Positions 1 to 10,381 of a stretch of DNA of 64,000 bases are shown one piece after another. The stretch's first letter is position 1. The number at the start of each line of letters is the position of its first letter. Made by a program: the position numbers and the translations under genes. Where the stretch lies: NCBI GenBank assembly GCA_020137815.1, contig CM035360.1, forward strand, positions 4,761,855 through 4,825,854. Reading direction: 5' to 3'. The notes beneath the pieces were generated by a model. It was not told the origin of the DNA and made no database searches. It saw only the letters and a program-made list of their open reading frames with translations. This stretch comes from Hormiphora californensis. Lineage: Eukaryota > Ctenophora > Tentaculata > Cydippida > Pleurobrachiidae.

Positions 1-414
1 ATATATATTTATTCACCCTCTTCAAACTGGATTTGGTACGGCATAGTTACTCGGAACAGCTTGGACCGAATGAGATCATTGTGGAGATAGTCATAACAAC
101 ATGGCACTTGCGGAGATAATCATAACAATCTGAACTGTTAAGAAGAGATAGTCACAACAACCTCTACGTTTAACACGAGGAATCTACGTCAACCCGGATT
201 CTAGGAAGAGTATTTATACTACGACGAGGACGGAAGAAGGAGCGTTGTCAAGATCGATATCACGAGCGATCACTGAGCTAAAACACCGAAGACTATACAA
301 ATTCTTGTCGAATAATTCATTTCGACAGATCTGTTTATTTCCGTGTTCCTTACCCCAGAACCAATCTATCATCGCTCACCCATTCACTAACCAGCGCTAC
401 ATACACCCTTAACA
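1..414 (+). repeat. 5' LTR, 3' portion only
   Basis: This is the terminal 414 bases of the 5' LTR, ending in AACA like the 3' copy. Roughly the first 575 bases of the LTR lie left of the window if the 3' LTR start at 10382 is right. Confidence 0.88.
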
Positions 415-666
415 TAAGTGGAGCCTGATACAAAGCGAACCACTACTCCAAAAAATATAATAATAATAATAATAATATTAAGTTTTGTATACCGCCACAG
501 ACACGACAGGGCCAGATAAGTAAAACTGTACCTGACACTGACGAGCTTCAGAGCGGTATACCTAACGCAAAAAAAGATCCTTATATTCTTACACACTTTG
601 GAAAAACTCACTCCTAATTGTAGATATACTAAAAAGATAACTGGTCACATAACTTTCAAAAAACTG
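415..666 (+). other. LTR-element leader, no gene seen
   Basis: This is untranslated leader between the LTR and gag. It holds a short A-rich and (TAA)n stretch at about 451-480. No convincing coding sequence was seen on either strand. Confidence 0.5.
419..436 (+). other. Possible primer binding site
   Basis: A TGG trinucleotide followed by GAGCCTGATAC begins five bases after the LTR end, where the tRNA primer normally pairs with the CCA end of its tRNA. I could not name the tRNA. Confidence 0.3.
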
Positions 667-681
667 ATGAGATGGAAAAAA
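667..681 (+). pseudogene. gag start fragment, separated by LINE insertion
   Basis: An ATG at 667 opens a frame that, if the LINE at 682-4786 and one copy of its 7-bp target duplication are removed, continues in the same frame as the gag ORF from 4794 onward. This makes it the likely original gag start codon. The inference rests on the matched duplication (675-681 and 4787-4793) and the agreement of frame. Confidence 0.6.
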
Positions 682-823
682 TACAGACTTTATTAAATAA
701 AGGGAACAAAGCCAACAACCCACACTTATCAGCAGCTCAACAATACTGATAAAAAGCCCTAAGTGTAAATGGTGAGCACACCTAAAGGCCGCCTACTGAC
801 AGATGGGGAGTCCGGTGATCAAC

Positions 824-3800
824 TCAGACGCCACACCGGGAGTCTTCAGGGGTAGGAGCTGGGAACGCTTCAAGGAAAAGTCTGGTTTTCAACTTAGATT
901 TGAACAACTCAATGGGGTGTACAGATCTCAGGTCCAAAGGCAAGGAGTTCCAAACTGTCGGTAGAAACACCGAAACCCTCCTCCTCCTCAGTTTAGAGTT
1001 TGCATTAACGCTCGAGAGTTTAGGATATTTCAGTTTGTAGAAGTCAATTACTGAATTCGCCCTCGTTGGTCTCATACCCAGAATATCATCGTCTCTAGGG
1101 ACCAGTTCCTGTAAATACTCCGGAGCTGTTCCACGTACAATTTTGTACGCTAACAGGCAGGCCTTGAAGGTTAGTCTCTGCTGTATTGGGAGGATATGAG
1201 CTTCCTTGAAATACTCATCATAGCTATCCTGATGTCCTCGTAAGTTATAGATGAACCGTACACAGGAGTTCAGAACCTTTTGAAGGTTGTTCAGAATCCG
1301 TTTAGGGAGTCCAAAGTACAGGATATTACAGTAGTCTATCTTTGATATGACTAATTGCTTCACAAGAAGAATCCGTGTGCTATTATCCAAACACTTATTG
1401 AGTTGCCATAGGTTCTTGAGTTGCAATCCACATTGTTTCTTAACATTGTTCACCTGCCTCTCCAGGGTGAGATGCTCATCCAGAAGTATTCCTAGAGTCT
1501 TCCCTGTGCTACCTTTGCATTCCATCGGCTGCAGCACTGTACCTCCAAACCTGATTTCCGGATCAAATACCAGCTTCTCAAGAGAACTCGACTTTCCAAG
1601 AAGAACAAACTCAGTCTTACTTTCATTACATTTGAGCCAATGTTGCACCATCCAGTCCTTAATGGAAGCAAGGCACTCCTCAATACTATTCTTCGTACCT
1701 TTCCACCCTTCACTATCCGTTGGGACAAGTCCAACATACAATTGGGAATCATCTGCATACAGCTTTATCATTAGACCATACGGTCTAGCAATATCCTGTA
1801 GCTCCTCTATGTACAAACAGGAACAGTACAGGACCCAACAAAGATCCCTGTGGTACTCCACAAATGAGAGCGATGACCTCCGAGAGTTCACCATGAACAT
1901 TCACTCTGTAACTCCTGGAACTCAGATAACTCTTAAACCACCCAAGTGCATTTCCCTTCACTCCAAACCTCACCTCCAGCACCTCCATCAGCTTCTCATG
2001 ATCTACAGTATCGAAAGCTGCGCTCATGTCCAAGAGCATGAGTGCCGCCACTTTTCCAGAATCAAGTTCTCTCAGCAAGTCATCAAACATTCCAGCCAGA
2101 AGAGTCTCGCAGCTGTGACCCGTACGGTAGCCCGACTGATTGGCATTCAGTAAGTCATTCTTCTGTAGATAGTCATTCATTTGATTCAATACCACCTTTT
2201 CCAAGACTTTTGAAACAAATGCAATGTTTGACACAGGGCGATAGTTGGCAAGAAGATCTCTATCTCCATTCGGATTCTTTATCGTTGGCATGACAACTGC
2301 TCTCTGCAGGGGCTCAGGTACTGAAGCTCTGCACAGTGACTTGTTAATGATAGTCGTTAAAGCAGGCGCCAACTCCTCTAGACAATCCTTCACCAGCCAC
2401 GTTGGAACTGGATCTAGATCACACGACTTAGATGACATCTGCTTCACAATGTGAACAAGATCTTTCTGCGAGATCTCTCCAAACTGACTCAGTTCACAGT
2501 CAGGCCTCGATGAACCACCACTTCCAGTTCCTCTTACATCTTCGCCACTCACACCTCCTCTTCTAGTTCCTCTTACATCTTCACCACTCACCCCACTTCC
2601 TGTTCCACTTACATCTTCACTACTCCCACTTCCGGTTCCACTTACATCTTCATCACTCACACCTCCACTTCCAGTTCCACTTACACCTTCACCACTCACA
2701 CTGCCACTTCCAGTTCCACTTACATCTTCTCTTCCTAAACCTTCCCCCTTACCACTACATCCAGCCCCAGCCTCTTGCTCTTCGAGTACAGCTGATCGTA
2801 TCCTATCAATCTTTCCAGAGAAAAACTGTGCAAAGTTATCAGCAAGCTTCTTGTCAGATAGTCCACTCGGTAGTAGTGTCTCTTTCTTTCCAAGGAGTCG
2901 ACTTAGCATTTTCTGAAGTCCAGCAGGATCATCCTTCACATCCTCCAACTTCCTCTTTACATAATCCATTCTTGCTTCTTTGTCAATCCTCTCAAACTGT
3001 CTTTGGAGTTCCCTGTACCGTGCTTTCGTTAGCCCTGTTTTATTCTTCTCCCACGCTCTCTCCGCTTTCCTTCTCTCCCGCAGGGTGTCTCGAACATCCT
3101 GTCTCTCTCTCCAGGGCCTGAAGTTCTTCACCGATTTTCTCCTTTTAGTCGGGACAAATCTCTCTACAGCCTCCCTCAAAGCCCGATCATACCGATACAA
3201 AGCCTCTTCTGGTGTCACGTCATCTGGAATTTCCAAACACAGATCCCTCAGCCCATTCCGGAAGACCTCTACATCCACAGCCTTAAAATCATGGTAGACA
3301 CTCATCCTCTCCCGGGAAACATATCTTCCCTCAGAAGCTAACTTTACCTCCGCCATTACCAGATAGTGATCCGACATCGTGCCATCTGGAAATATCCTCA
3401 GGTTCCCCAACTTACTGGCCATGCCACGCTGACAGATAATCAAATCCAGAGTTCCTCCTCGAAGATGGGTAGGCAATAGCGGCACATTCTGGACAAAATC
3501 AAACGAGTCCAGAAGGTTGAGGAGTTTCTTCGCGTAGAAGTTACTGGAGTCTTGTACTTGAAAATTAAAATCGCCCATAATCAGTGGACTTCCAGTTTTC
3601 ATCAGAAGGTCAGAGAGGTAGTCATTGAACTCATCAAGAAAGTTAGCCTCAGTAAACCTTGCTTTACCGTTGTAAGGTGGCCTGTAAACATTGCACAGTC
3701 GCACCAGATCATCCTCTCCACCAACCAACACTTCCTGGACTTGGAAGGTCTTAAACTTATACTTCACCGGTGCCAACTTCACCATCACTCCATCTCGATA

Positions 3801-3980
3801 AAGTACTCCAATACCTCCGCCAGACCTCTCATTCCTCGGGCTCGAGTAAATGTTCCAACCATTCTCCTTAATCTCCTGTATCTTCGCAGTGTCTGTTAAC
3901 TTCAGGTAAGTTTCTTGGACAAGACACACATCGCATGCCTTCTCTTCCAGGTGAGTGAGCACTCCAGCAGTCTTATTCAT
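824..3980 (-). pseudogene. LINE ORF2, endonuclease-reverse transcriptase, one frameshift
   Basis: The first segment (3980-1785) has apurinic-type endonuclease motifs: an early VQET glutamate, MGDFN, and SDHYLV near the end of the domain. After a low-complexity linker of about 70 residues comes reverse transcriptase with FDTVDH and GVPQGSLLGPVLF. The frame is then lost near 1830, and the RT continues in another minus frame (about 1860-824) with the catalytic YADD box and the thumb region. The break lies between the PQGS box and YADD, so this copy cannot make one full polymerase unless the shift is a sequencing error. The product would nick target DNA and reverse-transcribe its own RNA. Confidence 0.85.
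2510..2735 (-). repeat. In-frame minisatellite in the LINE ORF2 linker
   Basis: About six imperfect units of 36-42 bases encode variants of EDVSGTGSGGVSG between the endonuclease and reverse transcriptase. Unit lengths are multiples of three, so the frame is kept. Confidence 0.8.
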
Positions 3981-3994
3981 AAGAGAATGAACAT

Positions 3995-4786
3995 TTAGTG
4001 TCCCAATCCTCCAAGTCTTCTTCTCCTCAGCTCCTCCATGGCCCTCGTCCGATAACCGTTTTTTGCCTCTTTCTTCACTCCACTTGTTTTCTCCATAAGC
4101 TTTGTTCGCTCATTAATGTAGAACGGACACAGAGTACTGGATGCAAGATGTGACCTAGCATGTCTCCTGTCCTCTCTGCCATTACTCTTCTGACAGTTAA
4201 CACAGTTCATCTTCCCTGTATCATTCCTCCTCTTGTGACCACAACTCCGAGTCTCATGATCTCCAGCACAGAAAGCACACACCGCAGCTCCATCCTTCTT
4301 TGTACATCTGATTGATCCTGCTACATGTCCAAACTCCTGACAGTGAAAACACTGTACCACATGATACCTGTCCCTGACTGAATACTGTCTCAGCTTCAGG
4401 AATACCTTGTCTCCTCTCTGGGCGATTACATTCCTTATTTCTGGAGTTACCTGGAGAACTGCAAACCTTCCAGCAGGATTCATATGAACCACTTTCACCT
4501 TGGCACCCTGATCCACCAGCTTCTTGATTTCCTCATTCTTTCCACTAGTTATCTCCGAGATTAACGTCTCCTTGTCAAGCAAATCCTGCCCAAGATCGCC
4601 AATTGAAATTCTCGGGTCAAGAAGCGATTTCGTCTCTGTGACCATCTGAACCTCCTGACCAAGTGCTGGTGGTAAAACATTATTGGCTTCCTTCAGTTGG
4701 TCCTCATTCTGGAACGACAGCCGCACACTACCTTTGTTCACTACCGCGTTCAACACAGGAACTCCCTTCAAAGCTTTCTCCACCGA
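3995..4786 (-). pseudogene. LINE ORF1, CCHC nucleic-acid-binding protein, 5' truncated
   Basis: The reading frame runs from the LINE 5' junction to a stop at 3995. Its C-terminal half has a classical knuckle (CFHCQEFGHVAGSIRC), a second cysteine/histidine cluster (CAFCAGDHETRSC) and a third Cys-rich segment, followed by a basic tail. ORF1 proteins of Jockey-superfamily LINEs bind element RNA in this way. The open frame extends past 4786 only because the antisense of the host gag happens to be open; those residues are not part of the LINE. ORF2's first Met follows the stop by about 14 bases, and the ORF2 frame overlaps the end of ORF1. Confidence 0.78.
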
Positions 4787-4793
4787 GAAAAAA

Positions 4794-5750
4794 CAACTCC
4801 AAGAAAAAATGATCAGTCTGAAGGCTGAAATGGAAAAATTGGCTGTCAGTATGACAGAACATGGTTTGGAACCAGATCCAGGGTTCACGAAAAATACCGG
4901 ATCAAAACTCCCCAAATTCAAAAAGGGAGACAACTTCAACACTTTTTGTGACCGTTTTGAGGATTATGCAAAATACACAAAAACTGTAAAAAATCTTGAT
5001 ACTCTGTTTTTACAGTGTGTAGACAACACATCATATCCAACTTTGAGAACCTTGATGGACGGTCTAACCAACACGGTTAAAAATGACATTTCTCTGTTAT
5101 GCAGAGAGTTAAAAAAGGGTTTCTCTGGCGGTGAAACACAAACTGTGAAACAACAATTGATGAGTTTAAAGCAGTCATCAACAGACAGTATTACCTCGTT
5201 CTGTGCAAACATTGAGGAAAAGGCAAGATTGTCTTATGGAAACATGAAGGATGCGGATGACATTGCACTCCTTGTACTACTGAGAGGTCTGAGAAATAGG
5301 GATATTAAACAAAAACTGAATGAAGCATCACTAACATCCTATGAGGAAGGGATGAGAATGGCACTGAAATTGGAGACTGTAAACAACCTGATAAACGGTG
5401 AACCTTCTACTGACGTCCTACAAGCAGGAGAGGCACGAGAGGATAGTTTTTCGAGAGGTAACCAGGATCGGTGGAGGAGCAGTGAGAGATATCGGGATAA
5501 CAGCAGGGGAAGGAACGATCGCAGCAGACAGAGGAGTCGCACCTGCACCCCAAGCATGGAACAAGATAGATACCGGGGCTACTACAACCACCGTAACAGG
5601 AGCAGCGGCAGATACAACTCAAGAAGAGATTCTACACCACACCGACGGAAAGTGAACTGGTCGGATAATCAGATCAGGTGCTACAACTGCGGGAAGAGAG
5701 GTCACATGGCCAGAAACTGCTACTCGAATAGGCGGAACCATTTAAACTAG
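4794..5750 (+). CDS. gag: Gag polyprotein of the LTR element
   Basis: The continuous frame ends at 5750. The open frame also extends back to an ATG at 4683, but that part is antisense LINE sequence, so the real N-terminus lies across the insertion at 667. The central part has the helical, charged character of a capsid. The last 90 residues are very rich in Arg, Ser, Asp and Tyr and end in one CCHC knuckle, CYNCGKRGHMARNC, used for packaging genomic RNA. The protease frame follows at -1 relative to gag, so a frameshift or separate expression of pol is likely. Confidence 0.82.
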   Translation, partial: QLQEKMISLKAEMEKLAVSMTEHGLEPDPGFTKNTGSKLPKFKKGDNFNTFCDRFEDYAKYTKTVKNLDTLFLQCVDNTSYPTLRTLMDGLTNTVKNDISLLCRELKKGFSGGETQTVKQQLMSLKQSSTDSITSFCANIEEKARLSYGNMKDADDIALLVLLRGLRNRDIKQKLNEASLTSYEEGMRMALKLETVNNLINGEPSTDVLQAGEAREDSFSRGNQDRWRSSERYRDNSRGRNDRSRQRSRTCTPSMEQDRYRGYYNHRNRSSGRYNSRRDSTPHRRKVNWSDNQIRCYNCGKRGHMARNCYSNRRNHLN

Positions 5751-5815
5751 ATGCGGGTTGCACCAAGGTTTATTCTGCGGATTCTTGTAAAGGCAACCCA
5801 AGGAGAGGAAAACAA

Positions 5816-6577
5816 ATGATTGTGACAGGTCACATTGAAAATACACCGTTGAACATTTTACTGGACACTGGAGCTGGTGCATCTCTCATCAGTACACGCA
5901 CTGTCTACCAACTTGGTAAACAAGACAAAATTCAGCCCACAGAAACAATAATTCGGGGCTTATCTAAAACAAATCTCTTGCCAAAAGGAGAGATCTACTT
6001 AAAAATAGCTGTAGCAAAGACGGAAGTACAGCAACGTTTTGTTGTCATGGACAACCTGGCGGATGACATCCTAGCTGGGACAGATCTGATGGAAAAACTT
6101 GATATGAGAATTGATGTGAAAGAAAACAAAATATTTACCCAATACGGGAAAACATTGGCAAGGAGCTATCCTATCGCCCTACCACAAACTTGCAAAGTCA
6201 AGGTAAGACGAACTGTAACCATTCCTGGAAACAGCGTCACACACATCTCAGCAATACTGAACATCCCTAAATCTGAGAAAACATATGAAGGGGTATTGTT
6301 TGGAAATCGGAGAATAACAAACTCTCTGGGTGTGTGCATTGAAAATTCTATGGCGCATAGCAAGGGTAATGAGATACTGGTGCGATGTATCAATCCATTC
6401 CCACACGTTATAACACTGCACAGAAATAGGGTCATTGGCAACATGATGCCACTGGATCAGTCGTACAGACAAAATGTTTACAAAACATCAGAAGATGTTA
6501 CTCTTGAAAATATTCCTCGATTACCTGAAGCTGAACCTGAAGAGGTGACACGGATAGGGACAAATGGGAGGATATAG
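5816..6577 (+). CDS. pro: Retroviral-type aspartic protease, start of pol
   Basis: About 30 residues into the frame lies the active-site box LLDTGAGASLI, the DTG triad of a retropepsin that works as a homodimer. The Met at 5816 is only the first in frame; pol is normally made as a fusion, so translation probably enters from gag upstream. Residues after about 110 form the linker to reverse transcriptase. The frame stops at 6577, just before RT resumes in another frame at about 6583, which is one of the breaks in pol. Confidence 0.8.
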   Translation: MIVTGHIENTPLNILLDTGAGASLISTRTVYQLGKQDKIQPTETIIRGLSKTNLLPKGEIYLKIAVAKTEVQQRFVVMDNLADDILAGTDLMEKLDMRIDVKENKIFTQYGKTLARSYPIALPQTCKVKVRRTVTIPGNSVTHISAILNIPKSEKTYEGVLFGNRRITNSLGVCIENSMAHSKGNEILVRCINPFPHVITLHRNRVIGNMMPLDQSYRQNVYKTSEDVTLENIPRLPEAEPEEVTRIGTNGRI

Positions 6578-6582
6578 AAAAA

Positions 6583-7251
6583 TTGTTTGATCAGCTTGGC
6601 GTTGAATCACTCCAAATTGATGAAGAACACAAAACCAAACTAAAAAACATTCTGAAACACTATTCCCATTGTTTTTCAAAACACCAATTTGACCTAGGAA
6701 CTGCCACCTTTGTTGAGGCATCCTTGAAACTCAAAGACAGTTATGTAGCAAGGTGGATACCCAGTAGGGAAGTTCCATATGATCTACAAAACGTCATGGA
6801 AGAAGAGCTCATGACATTGGTCAAGTCTGGACAAATTGAAGAGTGCAAAGGGACCAGGGATCTGGAACAGTCCGGTCTTTCTGGTGAAAAAGCCAGGAAC
6901 GAAAAAATACCGAGTTGTGCAAGACTTGAGACAGCTCAACAAGAGAGCATCCCCGAAACATTCCCATTACCAAATATAAACACGGTGATGAACAACATGG
7001 ATGAATGTGAGTGGCTAACCTCATTTGACTTCACAAAAGGTTTCAATCAGATAAAACTTGACGAGGAAAGCAAACCACTAACAGCTTTCACTTATAAAAA
7101 CACTCGCTATCAATGGACGAGGCTCATTATGGGTCACTGCTCTAGCAGTAGTATATTTGCCAAATCTATGGCAGAATTGTTCCAAAAAGTTCCTTTCCAA
7201 GCGCTAATTTGCTTCTTGGATGATGTTGCTAATAGGAAGCAACACTGTTGA
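6583..7251 (+). pseudogene. pol: Reverse transcriptase N-terminal part, frame-broken
   Basis: The frame carries the RT fingers/palm region: FPLPNINTVMN, then a DFTKGFNQI box with the first catalytic Asp, and FLDDV at the catalytic Asp pair (Tyr-to-Phe variant of YxDD). Between about 6850 and 6955 the conserved RT residues instead read in a different plus frame, so two compensating shifts bracket this stretch. A further shift at about 7230 moves the rest of RT to the frame starting near 7220. As read, the product would be inactive. Confidence 0.82.
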
Positions 7252-7819
7252 TACACATCTAGACAGGCTGGAATTCGTTTTAGCAAGACTGTCATTTGGA
7301 GGATTGAAAATTAGTCCTTCTAAAACACAATTGTTCAGAAAACAAGTCAAATTTCTCGGACACATCATGAACAAAAATGGCATTTCTATTGATCCAGCTC
7401 GTGTGGATGCAATAAAGAAACTACAATTGCCAAAGTCTGTGAAAGAACTGCAAAAATTTCTGGGAGCTGTAAATTATAACAGAGCCTATATAAAAGATTA
7501 CAGCAAAATAGCAACCCCGCTATACGACATGCTACAGAAGAAACGCAAATTTGAGTGGAATTCTACTTCCACAAAAGCATTTGAAAATTTGAAAAATGCA
7601 CTTGGAAAAACACCGGTCTTGGTGATTCCAAACTACCAGCACCCTGACCAAAATTATGAGTTGACAATTGACTCCAGTAAAATCGGCCATGGGGCCACAC
7701 TAAACCAAGTATTACATGGGAAAAAGAGGACCATAGCCTATTGGTCAAAATCGGTACCTGTGCATCAGAGAAAATTTGGGGCAACTAGACTAGATTTCTT
7801 GGTCTATGTCATGCTCTAA
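7220..7819 (+). pseudogene. pol: RT thumb/connection and RNase H N-terminal part
   Basis: It follows directly from the RT palm after a frameshift at about 7230. KFLGH, a FLGAVNYNRAYIKDYSKIA segment and then RNase H residues (TIDSSKIGHGATL, RTIAYWSK) are typical of Ty3/gypsy pol. The frame ends at 7819 in the middle of RNase H, and the following residues appear in the next frame (see 7831), so a shift of one base lies near 7810-7816. Confidence 0.82.
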
Positions 7820-7830
7820 CGCACTTCCGG

Positions 7831-10359
7831 ATGTACCTGATGGGTACAAAAAGGTTCAAGGTGCTAACTGATTGTAAAGCTCTGCTAAACTTGAAAACCA
7901 TTTTCAAGAAAGAGAGTAGCTACATTCACAGAAAAATAGCCGAATTGGAAGAATACAATTTTGACATAATGCACATTGCTGGCGAATCTGTACACATGGG
8001 TATGACAGATTATTTGAGCCGACACCCAATACCCAAAACAAACTGTGTAGGTACACAGACCTTGGAAAATGATACAATGCATAGATCGGATGACAAACAA
8101 AGAAATCTAACTGACCACGTGGTTCAGGTCAACAAATCACTTGCAATTGATATACCTATCACTCTGACAGAGATAAAGCAAGATTATGCTGATGATGTAA
8201 CATTGTCAACAGTCATTGGTTGGCTAAAGAACAAGAACACACCAAAACAGCTGTCTAGCAGGAAAACACCGGCTGAACTTCTCCACTACTGGAGACAGAT
8301 AAAAATGTTACATGTTGAAAATGGTGTACTCAAAAAGAGGTTGATAGACCCCAATAACAAAGAAAATGACAGAACATTAACTGTTCTACCACACACTCTC
8401 GTAGAGAGAACAATGTACGCTTACCATGACAAGAACGGTCATGCTGGTTTCGAAACATGTCTAAGCAGTTGTCAACAGACATACTACTTTTACAAACAAC
8501 GGAAAATGTTCCACATGTACTGCGATGCATGCTTAAAATGTGCCAGGGGAAAACAGCCCCATAGATTCAAAAAAGCACCACTAAAACCAATGACATACAC
8601 GGAATTTGGACAGTGTGTGGCAATTGATTTTTTGGAACGCTCCAAAACACCAAATGCAAGAGGGTACACTGCATTATTGGTCATGGTGGACCAATTTTCA
8701 AATTACGTGGTAGCAATACCCGTGAAGTCCACTGGGGCCGAGGAGGCTGCCAGAGTTATTGTGAGGGAATGGATACAACGTCTAGGTGTTATGAAATCCA
8801 TTAGGCATGATCTGGGATCTGCTTTTACCTCAAAATTATTCCAAGCTATGTTGAAGATGTTCGACATACAAAGCAAACATGGAGTGGCTTGGCACTCACA
8901 AGCAAATGGGTTATGTGAAGCAATGAACAAACGTATAAACACATGTATACGGACGTGTTTAACACCACAACAACAAATGAATTTTGATCAATGGATCGGG
9001 TACATAACATTCACCATGAACTGTTTAAAGAGTTCAAAAACAAAACATACTGCAAATTTTCTAGTATTCTCTAGGGAACTTGCTGCCCCAAGAGATTTGT
9101 TTGTTGTCGATAATGAGAGAACAGAAAACGCAGAAAATGAATTGTGTGACACACGTGAAAAACAAATTTATGAAACATACATGAAGATACAGAAGGTAAC
9201 TAGAGAGGCGGTCAAATCTATACAAGAAAAAGCCAAATACATGAAAGCTGCGTATGACAAACACGTGCACGGACCTTTCTTCGAAGAGGGACAATATTGC
9301 ATGCTGCTCGTAAAACCAGCTCAACATAAATGGCTACCAAGATTTGAAGGACCGTACCTCATCACAGAAAAGTTATCTGACCACAATTACATTGTAAAAA
9401 CAGAAACAGAGAAAAAACTAGTCAACATCACAAAAATGAAGCTGTACAAAAAGAACAAATACTCACCCAATGACAAGGTGAATGAATTGAGGAAAGAAAA
9501 TACCATTCCAAAAAATGTGACTACTAGGATGCCAGAGTATAATGTGGAAAGTTCTTCCAGCTCATCCAGTTCTGATGACGAGGATTGGGGATTCTACTCA
9601 TTCCGGAGACCGACTTGCAACACACCCAGTTCTGTACCGGCGGCTAGCAGCTCAGTTGGGAGCCAAGAAGATGAACAGGATCCTTTCTCTACGGCTCATT
9701 CGGGAGCAGAGATTGAGGAACATGCAGAGGTGACGCAGCCCATAGGCGAGATCAGAGATACTGATCCAGTTAGTGCGTCAACACCAATACCTGCTGAGAG
9801 ACGGACTTCTTCCAGGGACAGGAAACCTATGGAGAGGCTCAATTATAACCGTCTCGGAGGTCCCAAGGAGACAAGGGGACAACCAGATAACGACGATACG
9901 ATCACAGAAGTGACGACTGATGGATCGGATGAAAGTCAGCCAGAGACAATGGCTGGTGTAACGACGGAGAGGCTACCAGAGATAGCTAATGAAGCGGAGG
10001 AAAGGCAACTGGAGCTAGAGATGATGACTGATGAATCGGACGAAAGCGAACCAGAGTTAACGACTAATGAGACGAAGGAAAGTCACACGAAGATGACTAC
10101 TGACGAAGAAGGGCAACCAGACTTACCTACAGCTGTTCAACCAACAGATTACACAGAAGCTGGACCTTCAATCCCAGCACCAGTAAAGATAGAGCCAGAA
10201 TTCAACGTTCCAGGGAAACCTCTGAAGAAACCCAGAGGAAAGATGGACTTGGCATATATCGCGGGAGCTTCGAAGCTATACACACCGGAAGAAAAGGTGA
10301 TGCTGAGGATGTACAGAGCGGAGAAAGCGAGGAGAAAGCAGCTAGAGAAGAAGCAGTAA
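7831..10359 (+). CDS. pol: RNase H C-terminal part, integrase and long acidic tail
   Basis: The first 70 residues complete RNase H (VLTDCKALL...DYLSRHP). Integrase follows: an HHCC zinc finger (H-x4-H, then CDACLKC), a DDE core with AIDFL, RHDLGSAFTS and a Glu in HSQANGLCEAMNKR, and a GPY/F-type C-terminal module (WLPRFEGPYLI). After about residue 570 there is an unusual tail of some 250 residues, rich in Ser, Asp, Glu and Thr, with a run of eight Ser and several TTDxSDESxPE-like repeats, ending in a basic RAEKARRKQLEKK segment. Integrase inserts the cDNA. No function is known to me for such a tail; chromatin targeting is possible. Confidence 0.85.
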   Translation: MYLMGTKRFKVLTDCKALLNLKTIFKKESSYIHRKIAELEEYNFDIMHIAGESVHMGMTDYLSRHPIPKTNCVGTQTLENDTMHRSDDKQRNLTDHVVQVNKSLAIDIPITLTEIKQDYADDVTLSTVIGWLKNKNTPKQLSSRKTPAELLHYWRQIKMLHVENGVLKKRLIDPNNKENDRTLTVLPHTLVERTMYAYHDKNGHAGFETCLSSCQQTYYFYKQRKMFHMYCDACLKCARGKQPHRFKKAPLKPMTYTEFGQCVAIDFLERSKTPNARGYTALLVMVDQFSNYVVAIPVKSTGAEEAARVIVREWIQRLGVMKSIRHDLGSAFTSKLFQAMLKMFDIQSKHGVAWHSQANGLCEAMNKRINTCIRTCLTPQQQMNFDQWIGYITFTMNCLKSSKTKHTANFLVFSRELAAPRDLFVVDNERTENAENELCDTREKQIYETYMKIQKVTREAVKSIQEKAKYMKAAYDKHVHGPFFEEGQYCMLLVKPAQHKWLPRFEGPYLITEKLSDHNYIVKTETEKKLVNITKMKLYKKNKYSPNDKVNELRKENTIPKNVTTRMPEYNVESSSSSSSSDDEDWGFYSFRRPTCNTPSSVPAASSSVGSQEDEQDPFSTAHSGAEIEEHAEVTQPIGEIRDTDPVSASTPIPAERRTSSRDRKPMERLNYNRLGGPKETRGQPDNDDTITEVTTDGSDESQPETMAGVTTERLPEIANEAEERQLELEMMTDESDESEPELTTNETKESHTKMTTDEEGQPDLPTAVQPTDYTEAGPSIPAPVKIEPEFNVPGKPLKKPRGKMDLAYIAGASKLYTPEEKVMLRMYRAEKARRKQLEKKQ

Positions 10360-10381
10360 ATCCCCACTACTCCGAGGAACA

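Larger units (their letters stand above)
682..4786 (-). mobile_element. CR1/Jockey-group non-LTR retrotransposon nested in gag
   Basis: On the minus strand the element carries an ORF1 with zinc-knuckle cysteines and an ORF2 with an exonuclease-endonuclease-phosphatase domain followed by reverse transcriptase. It is flanked by a 7-bp direct repeat, GAAAAAA, at 675-681 and 4787-4793. An AATAAA lies on the minus strand at 694-689, just before the 3' end, and there is no poly-A tail beyond the duplicated target bases. ORF1 runs open into the flank without an early Met, so the copy is probably 5' truncated. ORF2 has a frameshift near 1830. The family (CR1, Rex or L2 side of the Jockey superfamily) is judged from the RT motifs and needs a phylogeny. 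Confidence 0.88.

Noticed and set aside
1347-2153. 268-codon plus-strand open frame
   Set aside because: It is antisense to the LINE reverse transcriptase and has no domain of its own.
4683-4793. N-terminal 37 codons of the apparent gag frame
   Set aside because: This part is antisense LINE sequence before the insertion junction at 4787, so it is not original gag.
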